Shown here piece after piece: positions 1-10,489 of a DNA stretch of 64,000 nt. Each line of letters starts with the position of its first letter. The stretch's first letter is position 1. Under the pieces are notes generated by a model. It did no database searches, was not told the origin of the DNA, and saw only the letters and a list, made by a program, of their open reading frames with translations. Made by a program: the position numbers and the translations under genes. This stretch comes from Salinibacterium sp. ZJ450. Lineage in GTDB: Bacteria; Actinomycetota; Actinomycetes; Actinomycetales; Microbacteriaceae. Location of the stretch: positions 496,001-560,000 of the forward strand of contig NZ_CP061771.1 in assembly GCF_011751885.2 (NCBI RefSeq), written 5' to 3'.

Positions 1-2
1 AC

Positions 3-2306
3 CCCGGACTGCCGTCGATCGACGCGGCCCTCGACTTCTCGGTACGCGCCCGGCTCGCCGGACACCGCGTGGTCGGCGTGCCCGACGCCAGGGTGACAAG
101 CGCCGGCGGCCCCGCCCTGTTCGGCCGCGACACCGTCACCGGCCTGGCCGAGCGTCGCATCGCCCGTGCCGCCCAGTTGCACCGTCGACTGGTCTACGCG
201 CCCGCCGCGGCGGTGCCGGTGCACTGGCTCTCGCTCGTGCCGCTCGCCATCCTGCGCTCACTCTGGCACCTGCTGGCCAAGCACCCCGGCGCCATCCCCG
301 GGGAATTCGCCACCGCATTCACCGCCGCGTTCGCCGGCAGCCGCGTGCTCGCCGCGCGCCGCAACCTGGCTCGCACCCGACGGTTCGGCTGGGCGGTCGT
401 CGCGCCGCTCCGGATGCGCTGGGACCAACTCCGCGAGCATCGGGCGCACGAGCGCGCGGTAGCCGCCGCGCCCGCCGTCGAGTACCTGCCGAGGGAGCGT
501 CCCGACTTCTTTTCCGGCGGCGGAGCCTGGATCGTACTGCTGGCCGCCGTGGCTGGCGCGATTGCGTTCTCGCGATTTGCCGGCTCGCCGGCCCTTGAGG
601 GCGGTGGGCTGCTGCCACTCAGCGGCACCGTCACCGAGCTGTGGTCGAACGCCGCATACGGATGGCGCGACATCGGTGCCGGCTTCACCGCCGCGGCCGA
701 CCCGTTCGCCGCGGTGCTCGCGGTGCTCGGATCGCTCGCGTTCTGGGCGCCGTCGGCCGCGCTCGTCGCGCTCTACCTGGTGGCGTTGCCGTTCGCCGCG
801 CTCGGCGCGTGGTGGGCCGCCGCCCGGTTCTCGACGCACTCGTGGGGACCGAACGTCGCCGGCCTGCTGTGGGCCTTCGCCCCGCCGTTCCTGTCGTCGC
901 TGACCGAGGGGCACCTCGGCGCGGTCATCGCGCACCTGCTGTTGCCGTGGCTGGTGCTCGCGGCAGTGAATGCCGCGCGCTCCTGGTCGGCCGCGGCATC
1001 CGCTGGTCTGCTGTTCGCTGCGGTCATTGGCAGTGCTCCGGTGCTGGCCCCTGCCCTGCTGCTCGCCTGGGTCGCCGGAATGATCGCCCGCCCGACCAGG
1101 GCATACCGGCTGGCGATCATCCCGATTCCCGCCATCGCGCTGTTCGCGCCGCTCGTCTTCGACCAGCTGCGGCGCGGAACCCCGTGGGCGCTGCTCGCCG
1201 AACCCGGTCTGCCGACGCTCAGCGTGCCGGCATCCGGCTGGCAACTGGCCCTCGGCGCCCCGCAGCTCGGCCTGCACGGCTGGACGGTCGTCGCTGAGTC
1301 GCTGGGCTTCGGCGACACCATCGCCGCCAGCATGCTCGTCGCCGTGCTGCTGGCCCCACTCGGCGTGCTGGCCCTGCTGGCGCTGTTCCTGCCCGGCGCG
1401 GCCAAGGCGGCACCCGCCCTGGCCGTGGCACTGCTCGGCTTCGTGACCGCGGTGTTCTGCGCCCAGATCGAGCTCAGCTTCGTCGGCGCCGACACCGCGG
1501 GGATCTGGCCGGGCGCGAGCCTGAGCCTGTACTGGCTGGGACTCACCGGGGCCGCGGTGATCGCCCTCGGCGCCCTCGGCCGGTTCACCGCCGCTCCGGC
1601 GCTGATCGTGAGCATCACCGGCATCGCCGCCGTGGTGCCGCTGCTGATTGCGCCGATGGCGGGCACCTCCGCGGTCACCGCGGGCGACGGGCGGATGCTG
1701 CCGGCCTACGTCACGGCGGAGGCCCAGACCGACCCGAGCCTCGGCACCCTCATCCTCACCCCGACGGCGGACGGCGGGTTCGCCGTCGACCTGCAGCGCG
1801 GCCTCGGCGCCACCCTCGATGCCCAGTCCACCCTTGCCGCCACAGACCCAGAGCCGAGCGCCGCCGAGCAGCAGCTCGCCGAGCTGGCCGCCAACCTGGC
1901 CGTGCCGAGCGGCTACGACCCCGCCGAGCCCCTCGCAGACATGCAGATCGCCTTCCTGGTGCTGCGCCCCGCCGACTCGGCCGCGGGAGAGCGCGCGCAC
2001 CGCATCGCGGCCCAGTCGCTCGACGCCAACAGTGACTTCGTGGCGGTCGGCCAGACCGCCAATGGCCTGCTGTGGCGCTATGACCTGGCGGGCGCCGACG
2101 TGGCGGGCACCGACCAGGCGGGCGCCGACCAGGCGCTGCCGGTGAACAGCTGGGGCACCGGCGCCCCGCTCATCCAGGCGATCATCGTGGGCCTCACCCT
2201 GCTGCTCGCGCTACCCACAGGGCGCGGCCGTCGCCGCTCGTACCGCCGCGACGGCTCGCTCACCGAACGCGTGCCGACCTTCGACGAGGAGGACGCCCGT
2301 GTCTGA
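3..2306 (+). CDS. Glycosyltransferase family 2 protein, C-terminal part (5' end outside window)
   Basis: The open frame runs in from the window edge without a start. Its first residues (PSIDAALDFSVRARLAGHRV) match the acceptor-domain end of GT2 transferases of Actinobacteria, so the catalytic N-terminal domain lies upstream of position 1. The internal GTG at 69 is not a credible start because the conserved residues precede it. The rest is a long integral membrane region with many hydrophobic helices (roughly codons 175-550), then a soluble, Ala/Asp-rich extracytoplasmic part and a last helix followed by an Arg-rich tail. A role in envelope or exopolysaccharide glycosylation is inferred from the family. 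The stop overlaps the start of the DUF5719 gene by 8 bases, so the two are probably translated together. Confidence 0.85.
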   Translation, partial: PGLPSIDAALDFSVRARLAGHRVVGVPDARVTSAGGPALFGRDTVTGLAERRIARAAQLHRRLVYAPAAAVPVHWLSLVPLAILRSLWHLLAKHPGAIPGEFATAFTAAFAGSRVLAARRNLARTRRFGWAVVAPLRMRWDQLREHRAHERAVAAAPAVEYLPRERPDFFSGGGAWIVLLAAVAGAIAFSRFAGSPALEGGGLLPLSGTVTELWSNAAYGWRDIGAGFTAAADPFAAVLAVLGSLAFWAPSAALVALYLVALPFAALGAWWAAARFSTHSWGPNVAGLLWAFAPPFLSSLTEGHLGAVIAHLLLPWLVLAAVNAARSWSAAASAGLLFAAVIGSAPVLAPALLLAWVAGMIARPTRAYRLAIIPIPAIALFAPLVFDQLRRGTPWALLAEPGLPTLSVPASGWQLALGAPQLGLHGWTVVAESLGFGDTIAASMLVAVLLAPLGVLALLALFLPGAAKAAPALAVALLGFVTAVFCAQIELSFVGADTAGIWPGASLSLYWLGLTGAAVIALGALGRFTAAPALIVSITGIAAVVPLLIAPMAGTSAVTAGDGRMLPAYVTAEAQTDPSLGTLILTPTADGGFAVDLQRGLGATLDAQSTLAATDPEPSAAEQQLAELAANLAVPSGYDPAEPLADMQIAFLVLRPADSAAGERAHRIAAQSLDANSDFVAVGQTANGLLWRYDLAGADVAGTDQAGADQALPVNSWGTGAPLIQAIIVGLTLLLALPTGRGRRRSYRRDGSLTERVPTFDEEDARV

Positions 2307-3786
2307 GAACACTGAACTGCCCACGGACGCCGCCGCCGAACCCAGCGAGCCGGCGAACCCCACCGACACGGCACGCACCGAGACACCACAGCGCCGTCGC
2401 GCCCTCGCCGGGGCCCGCATCGTCACCGGCGTGGTCGGGGTCGCCGTGGCAGCAGCCGCGATCGCAGGCGCCGTCATGCTTCCGATTCCCGGCATCCAGA
2501 GCAGCCCACCGGTGCAGACCATCACCCCGGTCTCCTCGGAGCAGCAGCGCGTCTGTGCCGGACCGTTGCTGCGACTCGGCACCGAGATGGGTCAGGATGC
2601 CTCGCAGCCGTCATCGCTCGGCGAGCCTACCGTGCAGGCCGGCGGCGAGCTGGCCTCGGCACCAATCGGTCAGAGCGACGCCGCGGGCAGCGGCCCGACG
2701 CTGCTCACCGCTCCGGCCGGCACCCCCGCCGCCGAGGTGTCGGCGGCCCAGTCCCAGTCCCTCGCTGACGGCGACCTCGGCGGGTTCGCCGCGAGCGACT
2801 GCACCGAGCCGAGCAACGACAGCTGGCTGGTCGGCGGCTCCAATGCGGTCGGGCGCACCAGCATCCTGATCCTCACCAATCCCAGCGAGCTCTCGGCCAC
2901 CGTCGACCTGAGCCTGTACGGTGCAACCGGCCCGGTGACCGCGCCGGGCACAACCGGCCTCGTGGTGCCCGCAGGCAGCCAGCGCGTGCTGCCGCTGGCG
3001 GGCTTCATGCCCGCCGAGGAGACCCCGGTGGTGCGGGTGCAGAGCCGTGGCGGGGCCATCGCCGCCACCCTGCAGCAGACCACGGTGCGAGGGCTGGAAG
3101 CCGGCGGAGTGGATGTCGTGGGTGCGACTGCCGCGCCAGACGACACCGTCGTCATCCCCGGCCTCGTGGTGTCCGGGCTCAGCGCCCTGCAACAGAACAT
3201 CGCCCGCGAGGGATTCGCCGACCTGCAGAACGTGCTGCGCGTTCTGGTGCCGGGCGACCAACCCGCGACTCTGCAGGTGGGAGTGATGTCGGATGCCGGT
3301 GACCCCACCGGCGCGTCATTCGAGGTGCAGCTGAGCCCCGGCATCGTCACCGACCTGCCCATCGACGTGCAAGCCGACGGAAGCTACACGCTCACCATCG
3401 ACAGCACGGTGCCGGTGGTCGCCGGCATGCGGGTCTCGACCGCGAGCGACTCCGCCTTCGACTTCGCCTGGCATGCGGCGGCACCGGAGATCACCGGCGA
3501 CCTGCAGGTGAGCGTGGCCGACGGTGCCGGAGCGCAGCTCTACCTGCACAATCCCACCGCAACCGCGGTCGACGTGGAACTCGCCGCACTGGGCGGCGAG
3601 GGACGGGTGATCAACGTGGCGCCCGGCGCCTCGGCGGTCGTTCCGCTGTCCGCAGCCGGCAGTTTCGGGCTCGGCGATACCGCCGGGCTGCGGGCCGCGA
3701 TCGGCTACGCCTCCGACGGCGCGCTCGCCAGCTACCCTGTGCGGCCCCCGCACGCGGCCGAGGCCCCGGTCACGGTCTACCCGTAG
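2299..3786 (+). CDS. DUF5719 family exported protein
   Basis: A 495-residue protein starting at a GTG that overlaps the upstream glycosyltransferase stop. After a charged, Thr/Glu-rich cytoplasmic stretch there is one hydrophobic helix (about residues 40-62, GVVGVAVAAAAIAGAVMLP), then a large extracytoplasmic domain rich in beta-type sequence. This architecture and its position directly after a GT2 gene fit the DUF5719 family, a conserved actinobacterial partner of that transferase. No catalytic motif is visible and the molecular role is unknown; it probably acts at the outer face of the membrane with its neighbour. Confidence 0.8.
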   Translation: MSENTELPTDAAAEPSEPANPTDTARTETPQRRRALAGARIVTGVVGVAVAAAAIAGAVMLPIPGIQSSPPVQTITPVSSEQQRVCAGPLLRLGTEMGQDASQPSSLGEPTVQAGGELASAPIGQSDAAGSGPTLLTAPAGTPAAEVSAAQSQSLADGDLGGFAASDCTEPSNDSWLVGGSNAVGRTSILILTNPSELSATVDLSLYGATGPVTAPGTTGLVVPAGSQRVLPLAGFMPAEETPVVRVQSRGGAIAATLQQTTVRGLEAGGVDVVGATAAPDDTVVIPGLVVSGLSALQQNIAREGFADLQNVLRVLVPGDQPATLQVGVMSDAGDPTGASFEVQLSPGIVTDLPIDVQADGSYTLTIDSTVPVVAGMRVSTASDSAFDFAWHAAAPEITGDLQVSVADGAGAQLYLHNPTATAVDVELAALGGEGRVINVAPGASAVVPLSAAGSFGLGDTAGLRAAIGYASDGALASYPVRPPHAAEAPVTVYP

Positions 3787-3858
3787 CGTCGATAACCCCT
3801 TCGGACGCGACATCCGAATTCGGCATCGAGCTCGGCGTTCGAACCGGCGGTCCGCGCG

Positions 3859-4290
3859 TCAGAAGTGCATGAAGCGCCCTGGCGCCAGCTCCCACGGATC
3901 CTTGCCCAGCATCTCGGCGACCGCGCGGAACACGCAGCTCTCGATCACCGCTCGGCGGTGCCATTCATCGTTGCGGTGCAGTTTGGTGAGTCGCTGGATC
4001 GGCAGCCGGTACAGGATGATCCGCCGCTCAGACGGAATCACCTTCCAGCGGTCGACGCCAGCCGGGCTCGACAGCTCTGCGGGCAGCGCCGCCACCTCGA
4101 AACTGATCGACTCGAGCTCCTGCGGCCAGACCTCGCGGAGGTACTCGGCGGTGGAGGCAACGACGTTGTCGAAGAAGTCGAGGCGCGTGTTCAGCTGCGG
4201 CAGGTACGGGCCGGTCACGGGGGAGCGCACACCGCGGTGTCGGTTCCTCCGGCTCGCGCGCGCGGGAGCGGAATGACGAGTGCGGGGCAT
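3859..4290 (-). CDS. Metallopeptidase family protein (zincin-like, DUF1025 type), catalytic motif lost
   Basis: A 143-residue basic protein convergent with the DUF5719 gene and divergent from the DUF3499 gene. Position and sequence (RRIILYRLPIQR, then AVIESCVFRAVAEMLG and a final WELAPGRFMHF) fit the small actinobacterial zincin-like family. In enzymatically credible members the penultimate helix carries HExxH. Here that place reads without the two histidines, so zinc binding by the usual motif is not possible. This suggests a non-catalytic or structural role. The family call rests on gene order plus partial similarity. Confidence 0.65.
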   Translation of the reverse strand: MPRTRHSAPARASRRNRHRGVRSPVTGPYLPQLNTRLDFFDNVVASTAEYLREVWPQELESISFEVAALPAELSSPAGVDRWKVIPSERRIILYRLPIQRLTKLHRNDEWHRRAVIESCVFRAVAEMLGKDPWELAPGRFMHF

Positions 4291-4335
4291 GGCACCAGCC
4301 TAACCGTCGGTGGTGAGGATTAGGCTGGCAGCACA

Positions 4336-4560
4336 ATGAGTTCCCGACCGTGTAGCAAAGTGGCCTGCCGCGAGCAGGCCATCTCTACGCTGACCTACGA
4401 CTACGCCGACTCGATGGTGGTGCTCGGTCCGCTCAGCCTGATGGCGGAGCCGCACACCTACGACCTCTGCGCGCGCCACGCCGAACGTCTGTCCGCGCCG
4501 CTCGGCTGGCAGGTGATCAAGCACGTCGTACTCGGCGGTGAGGTAAGTTTTGGGGCGTGA
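4336..4560 (+). CDS. DUF3499 family protein
   Basis: A small 74-residue protein with the DUF3499 pattern: an N-terminal CSKVACREQAISTLTYDYAD segment, a central PHTYDLCARHAERL segment, and cysteine/histidine pairs that could bind a metal. It is a conserved actinobacterial gene immediately upstream of the phosphomannomutase gene, and its TGA overlaps the next GTG (GTGA). It is at the short end for the family because the usual polar C-terminal tail is missing. The function is unknown; the tight overlap suggests co-expression with manB. Confidence 0.85.
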   Translation: MSSRPCSKVACREQAISTLTYDYADSMVVLGPLSLMAEPHTYDLCARHAERLSAPLGWQVIKHVVLGGEVSFGA

Positions 4561-5966
4561 GCACCCCTGATCTGACCCAGTTCGTGAAAACATACGATGT
4601 GCGCGGGCTGGTCGGCAGCCAACTCACCGACGAGGTGGTGGAGGCGTTCGGGGCCGCGTTCGTCGACGAACTCGGGGCACTCGGCGGCGAGATCGCCGTC
4701 GGCCACGACATGCGCGACTCGTCGCCCGGCTTCGCCGACGCGTTCGCCCGCGGTGCGCAGGCCCGCGGCGCCACCGTCATCAGCATCGGCCTCTGCTCGA
4801 CCGACGAGAGCTACTACGCCTCCGGCACCTTCGGCGTTCCGGCTGCCATGTTCACCGCGAGCCACAACCCCGCGACATACAACGGCATCAAGTTCAGCCG
4901 CGCCGGGGCACAGGGCATCAGCCTCGACACCGGACTCGCCGGCATCCGCGACCGCGCCCAGTCCTACCTGCAAACCGGGATCCCCGCGGTCAGCCGGCCC
5001 GGCGGCCGGGTTCAGCGCGATGTGCTGGGCGACTACGCGGCCTACCTCCGCTCGCTAGTTGGGCTGTCCGACATCCGACCGATCCGTGTCGTCGTCGACG
5101 CCGGCAACGGCATGGCCGGACTCACCGTTCCCGCGGTGCTGGGGGAGGCCGCCGGCCTTCCGGCGCTGCCGATCGAGCTCATCCCGCTGTACTTCGAACT
5201 CGACGGCAGCTTTCCGAACCACGAGGCCAACCCGCTGGAACCGGCGAACCTGCTCGACCTGCAGCGCGCGGTGGTGGAGCACGGTGCCGACCTGGGACTC
5301 GCCTTCGACGGCGACGCCGACCGATGCTTCGTGGTCGACGAAAAGGGCGACCCGGTCACCCCGTCCGCGGTCGCCGCGATCGTCGCACTGCGCGAGATCA
5401 ACCGGGCGCGGGCCGCGGGCGAGGACGGCGAGATCCTCGTCATCCACAACCTGATCACGTCGCTGATCGTGCCAGAGACGATCGAAGCCGCGGGCGCGGA
5501 CGCCGTGCGCACCCGGGTCGGCCACTCGCTGATCAAGGACGAGATGAAGGCCACCGGAGCGATCTTCGGCGGCGAGCACAGCGCGCACTACTACTTCCGC
5601 GACTTCTGGGGCGCCGACAACGGCATGCTGGCCGCGATGCACCTGATCGCCGAGTTCGGACATCAGGATGCCTCGATGTCGGCGTTCACCGCGGCGTTCG
5701 ACCCGTACTTCCAGAGCGGCGAGATCAACTCGATCGTCGACGACATCCCTGCCGCATACGAACGGATCGTCAGCGCCTACACGTCGGAGGAGTTCGACGA
5801 ACTCGACGGGCTCACCGTCTCCGGCAGCGGCGGCGACACCTTCTGGTGGTTCAACGTGCGACCCTCCAACACCGAACCGCTGCTGCGGCTGAACGTGGAG
5901 GCGGGCACGCGCGCCGAAATGGAGCGCGTGCGCGACCGGGTGCTGGCGCTGATCCGCGGGGAGTAG
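4557..5966 (+). CDS. manB: Phosphomannomutase/phosphoglucomutase
   Basis: A 469-residue alpha-D-phosphohexomutase that interconverts hexose 6- and 1-phosphates and so feeds GDP-mannose or UDP-glucose synthesis for glycans. The active-site phosphoserine loop is TASHNP (about residues 99-105), the metal-binding loop is DGDADR, the sugar-binding loop is GGEHSAHYYF, and the C-terminal phosphate loop is RPSNTEP. Length is normal for the family. The start is a GTG overlapping the stop of the DUF3499 gene. It sits near a glycosyltransferase, consistent with supplying activated sugars. Mannose versus glucose preference cannot be read from sequence alone. Confidence 0.93.
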   Translation: MSTPDLTQFVKTYDVRGLVGSQLTDEVVEAFGAAFVDELGALGGEIAVGHDMRDSSPGFADAFARGAQARGATVISIGLCSTDESYYASGTFGVPAAMFTASHNPATYNGIKFSRAGAQGISLDTGLAGIRDRAQSYLQTGIPAVSRPGGRVQRDVLGDYAAYLRSLVGLSDIRPIRVVVDAGNGMAGLTVPAVLGEAAGLPALPIELIPLYFELDGSFPNHEANPLEPANLLDLQRAVVEHGADLGLAFDGDADRCFVVDEKGDPVTPSAVAAIVALREINRARAAGEDGEILVIHNLITSLIVPETIEAAGADAVRTRVGHSLIKDEMKATGAIFGGEHSAHYYFRDFWGADNGMLAAMHLIAEFGHQDASMSAFTAAFDPYFQSGEINSIVDDIPAAYERIVSAYTSEEFDELDGLTVSGSGGDTFWWFNVRPSNTEPLLRLNVEAGTRAEMERVRDRVLALIRGE

Positions 5967-6016
5967 CTGGGGCGGGGCGCCTGGCGTCGTGGTCCGCGCG
6001 GCCGACCTTGCGCGGC

Positions 6017-6167
6017 TGAGGTCTGGCATTTAGCCCTTCCCGGCGTGCGCGAACAACCAAACGCCAGACCTCACGAGCAACGGATGCCGGGTGGCCGAGT
6101 GCTCTGCGGGTGAGGTCTGGCATTCGGTCGGTCCGCCCCAGGTTGAACGACTAAACGCCAGACCTCA
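6017..6167. repeat. Two tandem copies of a 57-bp inverted-repeat unit (TGAGGTCTGGCRTTT)
   Basis: Unit 1 has left arm tgaggtctggcattt at 6017-6031 and right arm aaacgccagacctca at 6059-6073. Unit 2 has left arm at 6111-6124 and right arm at 6153-6167. Arms pair over 14-15 bases with one G-T type mismatch around a 27-28 base spacer. The units start 94 bases apart and differ in spacer sequence while the arms are conserved. They lie between manB and the convergent YciI-like gene, so they could act as a bidirectional terminator or be an interspersed palindromic element. Confidence 0.8.
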
Positions 6168-6200
6168 TGAGCACGGGATGTCGGGAGCCGGACGCTCCGG

Positions 6201-6533
6201 TTACATGCCCGGCATCTCCAGCGTCTCGAACACCTCGATCGTGTTGCCGGGCATCATCAGGTGCGGGTGGTCCTTCAGCAGGGCCATGACGCGGTCCTCG
6301 TCGCCCTCCATGATCGAGTACCCGCCGGCCTTGCTCGAACTGGCGGCCGCGCCATCCTTCGTCACCGTCTGGCCATGGCCGAGCGGCGTGCCGAAATCGA
6401 CGAGCGCATCGCCCGCGCGGCCGGCCCAGTCCATCCACTGCTGCATGCCCTCGTTGGCGGCATCCGGATCCATCCCCTCCATCTGGGACTCAGCGGACTG
6501 TTCCGAGTTGTAGAGCACCACGTACTTGGGCAT
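6201..6533 (-). CDS. YciI-like (YCII-related) small protein
   Basis: A 110-residue protein beginning MPKYVVLYNS. The longer frame to 6578 is not used because a good ribosome site (GGAGG, about 7 bases before the ATG at 6533) decides this start. The pattern of an N-terminal beta strand, a Trp-rich helix (MQQWMDWAGRAGDALVDFG), a central GGYSIMEG strand and a C-terminal IEVFETLEMPGM is that of the YciI/DGPF dimeric alpha-beta barrel group. These are small proteins of poorly known function, sometimes linked to sigma-factor loci. No sigma factor is adjacent here. Confidence 0.7.
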   Translation of the reverse strand: MPKYVVLYNSEQSAESQMEGMDPDAANEGMQQWMDWAGRAGDALVDFGTPLGHGQTVTKDGAAASSSKAGGYSIMEGDEDRVMALLKDHPHLMMPGNTIEVFETLEMPGM

Positions 6534-6915
6534 CGTTGCCTCCAGGAGAGATCGGAGCCGCGCCACATGACGCGGCATAGGTCATTCGTATCACCCGGGT
6601 CGGGCGCGCGGAATGGGGTGCGGGCCCGGCCGCAGCTGCCGGCCGCCGTCCGGCGGGGCCCTTGGCTGCCGACGGCCTGAGAAGAACGGCAGCGATTCGC
6701 TGCGCCACGCCGCTCAGCTTGCGCGATACACCGCGCGCCGGAGTCGTTTACTGCCGTTGTGCGCGGGCGCGGGGACGGAAGCCCGCCGCTCCGCCCGCAC
6801 CCCGAGGCCGCCGGCACGCCCGACCCCCGAGCATCGCTGCCCCCGACGCCTCCGGCATCCCCGCGGCCCCGACATCCCGAACGCAACGGTCAGCGCCACC
6901 TGCGAGAATGGGCGC
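6534..6915. other. Divergent intergenic region before ahcY
   Basis: 382 bases between the divergent YciI-like and ahcY starts. It must carry both promoters, but I see no clear -35/-10 pair. I looked for an S-adenosylhomocysteine riboswitch, which some ahcY leaders have, and found no convincing core. Frames open through it are high-GC shadows with biased, proline/arginine-rich translation. Confidence 0.5.
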
Positions 6916-8364
<1,449 letters not shown>

Positions 8365-8397
8365 GCGCGATTCCCGCTCCGGGCGGGGATGAATTAC

Positions 8398-8427
8398 GGA
8401 TGCCGCGGGTTTAGGCCCGCGGCATCC
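8398..8427. terminator. Stem-loop terminator between ahcY and the RDD gene
   Basis: Perfect 12-base stem ggatgccgcggg / cccgcggcatcc around a 6-base loop (tttagg), 33 bases after the ahcY stop and before the end of the convergent RDD gene. The T-tract is weak. The perfect symmetry would suit both convergent transcripts. Confidence 0.7.
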
Positions 8428-8466
8428 TGTCGTCTGGCGCGTGCTCCGGCAGCGCTACGGCGACTG

Positions 8467-9321
8467 CTACCGGTTCGGGAACCCGTGCGGCAGCCCGCCG
8501 AGCGTCGGCGCCAGCCGGTCGAGGGTCTGCCGCTCCAGCGTGAGCGCCTGCAGTTCGCGGTCGCGGCGCACCGCGGCGACCGCGGCGAGGAACAGTTCCG
8601 GGTCGACGACAGGCAGCGGCGACACATAGGCGGATGCCTCGGCCGCCAGCTGCCCGCTCAATCGCGTGCGCGTGGCCGGGGTGAACCGCGACGCCTCGGC
8701 AAGGAACGCCGAGATGCGGCGGGCGAGGGCGTCGGGCATTCGCGCGACATCCGCTGTCAATGCCCACTGGGTCAACTCGGCCGGCACGCCGTAGACGGGC
8801 GGCGACATCCGGGACAGCCGTTCGTTCTGGCTGTATGTGCCGGCGATCAGGTCGCCGAGCCGTTTCGACTTGGGCGCGATCAGGCCGACGATGGCGGCGA
8901 ACCCGCCGAGGGTGAAGTAGATCTCGAGCAGGCCGGTCATGGCGCGGATGAACGCGTGCCGGAAGCCGATCGCGCCGCCGTCGTCGCGCACGATCCGGGC
9001 GCCGATGGCGAGCTTGCCGAGTGAGCGGCCGTGGGAGGCCAGTTCCACCGCGGTGGGTGCCACGACCAGGCAGACGACCAGCCCGGCGATGCTGACCGCG
9101 GCCACCATCGCCTCGTCGATCGCGAAGAAGCTCACCAGCTGGAACAGCGCCAGCATGAACAGGAAGTAGGAACCCAGGTAGAGCAGGAAGTCGATGATGG
9201 TTCCGGCGGCGCGCAGCACGAAACTGGCCGGGCGCAGATCGAGGCTGACCGCCTCACCCGTCATCAACTCGTCGGTGCGCTCATCGTGGAGTTCGGCATC
9301 CGGCATTGCGGGTCGAGACAT
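8467..9321 (-). CDS. RDD family membrane protein
   Basis: A 284-residue protein. The RDD domain occupies about residues 25-170: conserved Arg in LRPASFVLRAAGTIIDFLLY, Asp in the first helix, and GRSLGKLAIGARIVRDDG between later helices. Three to four membrane segments are visible. A C-terminal cytosolic Ala/Arg-rich extension of about 100 residues follows. Its start is only 16 bases from the divergent SpoIIM-like gene, a conserved actinobacterial pairing near the MoxR/DUF58 cluster. RDD proteins are proposed transport or membrane-stress proteins; the substrate is unknown. Confidence 0.85.
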   Translation of the reverse strand: MSRPAMPDAELHDERTDELMTGEAVSLDLRPASFVLRAAGTIIDFLLYLGSYFLFMLALFQLVSFFAIDEAMVAAVSIAGLVVCLVVAPTAVELASHGRSLGKLAIGARIVRDDGGAIGFRHAFIRAMTGLLEIYFTLGGFAAIVGLIAPKSKRLGDLIAGTYSQNERLSRMSPPVYGVPAELTQWALTADVARMPDALARRISAFLAEASRFTPATRTRLSGQLAAEASAYVSPLPVVDPELFLAAVAAVRRDRELQALTLERQTLDRLAPTLGGLPHGFPNR

Positions 9322-9337
9322 GACAGTATTTAAGCAG

Positions 9338-10333
9338 ATGGATCTTGACGCATACTCCGCCGCGCATCGCGATGAGTGGCAGCGGCTTGCCCAGCTCGGC
9401 CAGAAGCGGCGCTACAGCGGCGCCGAGGCCGACGAGCTGATCGAGCGATACCAGTCCGGCGCCAGCCAGCTGTCCGCGATCAAGACCACCGCCGGCCAGT
9501 CGCTGCAGGGTGACGCGCTCAGCCTCGGACTGTCCAGGGCGCGGTTGCGGTTCACCGGAACGAGCACCAACGTGCTGCGCCAGCTGACCGTGTTCTTCGG
9601 CGCCCAGCTGCCGGCCGCGCTGTTCCGCATCCGCTGGCTGACGCTCGCGGTGGGGGCGGCGGTGGCGATCATCGCCGCGCTGTATGCGGTGTGGATCACG
9701 CTGAACCCCGAGGTGCTCGCCAGCCTTGGCTCGTACGAGACGTTGCGCGGGTACGCCGAGCAGGACTTCGTCGGGTATTACTCGGCGAATCCCGAGGCAT
9801 CCTTCGCCGGCCAGGTCTGGACCAACAACGCCTGGATCGCCGCCCAGTGCATCGCGTTCGGCATCACCGGGGTCTGGGTGCCGTATGTGATGTTCCAGAA
9901 CGCGGTGGGCCTCGGCCAGTCGGCGGCGATCATGAACGAGTTCGACCGCCTGGACCACTTCTTCCTGTACATCACCCCGCACGGGCAGTTGGAGCTGTAC
10001 GCCATCTTCGTCGCCGGCGCGGCAGGCCTGATGATCTTCTGGGCCTGGGTGGCGCCCGGCGCCCGCACCCGCGGCCAGGCGCTCGCCGAGGACGGCCGTG
10101 CCCTGTTCGCCGTGGTGATCGGACTGATCCTGGCGCTGCTGTTGTCTGGACTCATCGAGGGGTACGTCACCCGGCAGGACTGGCCGTGGCCGGTCAAGAT
10201 CGGCATCGGCACGATCGCGCTCGGCGCGTTCCTCTGGTACCAGTGGATGCGCGGCCGCCGCGCGTTCCGGGCGGGCGAGACCGGCGACCTCGACGAGTTC
10301 GAGGCGGGCGCGAAGCGGCTGATCGCCGGATAG
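9338..10333 (+). CDS. Stage II sporulation protein M-like membrane protein
   Basis: A 331-residue integral membrane protein with the SpoIIM (DUF95) pattern: an N-terminal amphipathic part (MDLDAYSAAHRDEWQRLAQL), then about six hydrophobic helices including WVPYVMFQNAVGLGQSAAIM and ITPHGQLELYAIFVAGAAGL, the family hallmark. The start at 9338 is preferred because family members begin MDLDAY; ATG 9321 in the same frame is possible but overlaps the RDD start codon. The organism type does not sporulate like Bacillus, so the name is only a family label. The role is probably linked to the MoxR/DUF58 neighbours. Confidence 0.85.
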   Translation: MDLDAYSAAHRDEWQRLAQLGQKRRYSGAEADELIERYQSGASQLSAIKTTAGQSLQGDALSLGLSRARLRFTGTSTNVLRQLTVFFGAQLPAALFRIRWLTLAVGAAVAIIAALYAVWITLNPEVLASLGSYETLRGYAEQDFVGYYSANPEASFAGQVWTNNAWIAAQCIAFGITGVWVPYVMFQNAVGLGQSAAIMNEFDRLDHFFLYITPHGQLELYAIFVAGAAGLMIFWAWVAPGARTRGQALAEDGRALFAVVIGLILALLLSGLIEGYVTRQDWPWPVKIGIGTIALGAFLWYQWMRGRRAFRAGETGDLDEFEAGAKRLIAG

Positions 10334-10344
10334 GCGGCGGCGTC

Positions 10345-10457
10345 GGGTGTCGTCCGCGGTGGATTTCGCGGGCGCCGGATGTCGCGGACCGCGGGTGTGG
10401 CGGACGCCGAATGTCGCGGAGTGCGGGATGTCGTGGGCTGCGGATGTCGCGGACTGC
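10345..10457. repeat. Degenerate 16-bp tandem repeat (about seven copies, GGATGTCGCGGACTGC)
   Basis: Copies start near 10345, 10361, 10377, 10393, 10409, 10425 (17 bp) and 10442 and follow a GGATGTCGCGGACYGC consensus with substitutions. The block fills the space after the SpoIIM-like stop. A 16-base period is not a multiple of three and no coding frame explains it. Confidence 0.75.
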
Positions 10458-10489
10458 GGGTGCCCGCCCCGGGTGCGCTGAACGATGCG

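Noticed and set aside
258-2000. Long antisense open frame of 580 codons within the glycosyltransferase gene
   Set aside because: Arg/Gly/Gln-rich translation typical of high-GC antisense shadow; the plus-strand gene has clear membrane and family features.
6613-6915. N-terminal extension of ahcY
   Set aside because: The extension is Arg/Pro/Ala low complexity; family similarity starts at 6916.
6534-6915. S-adenosylhomocysteine riboswitch before ahcY
   Set aside because: No matching conserved core or pseudoknot pattern could be found by eye.
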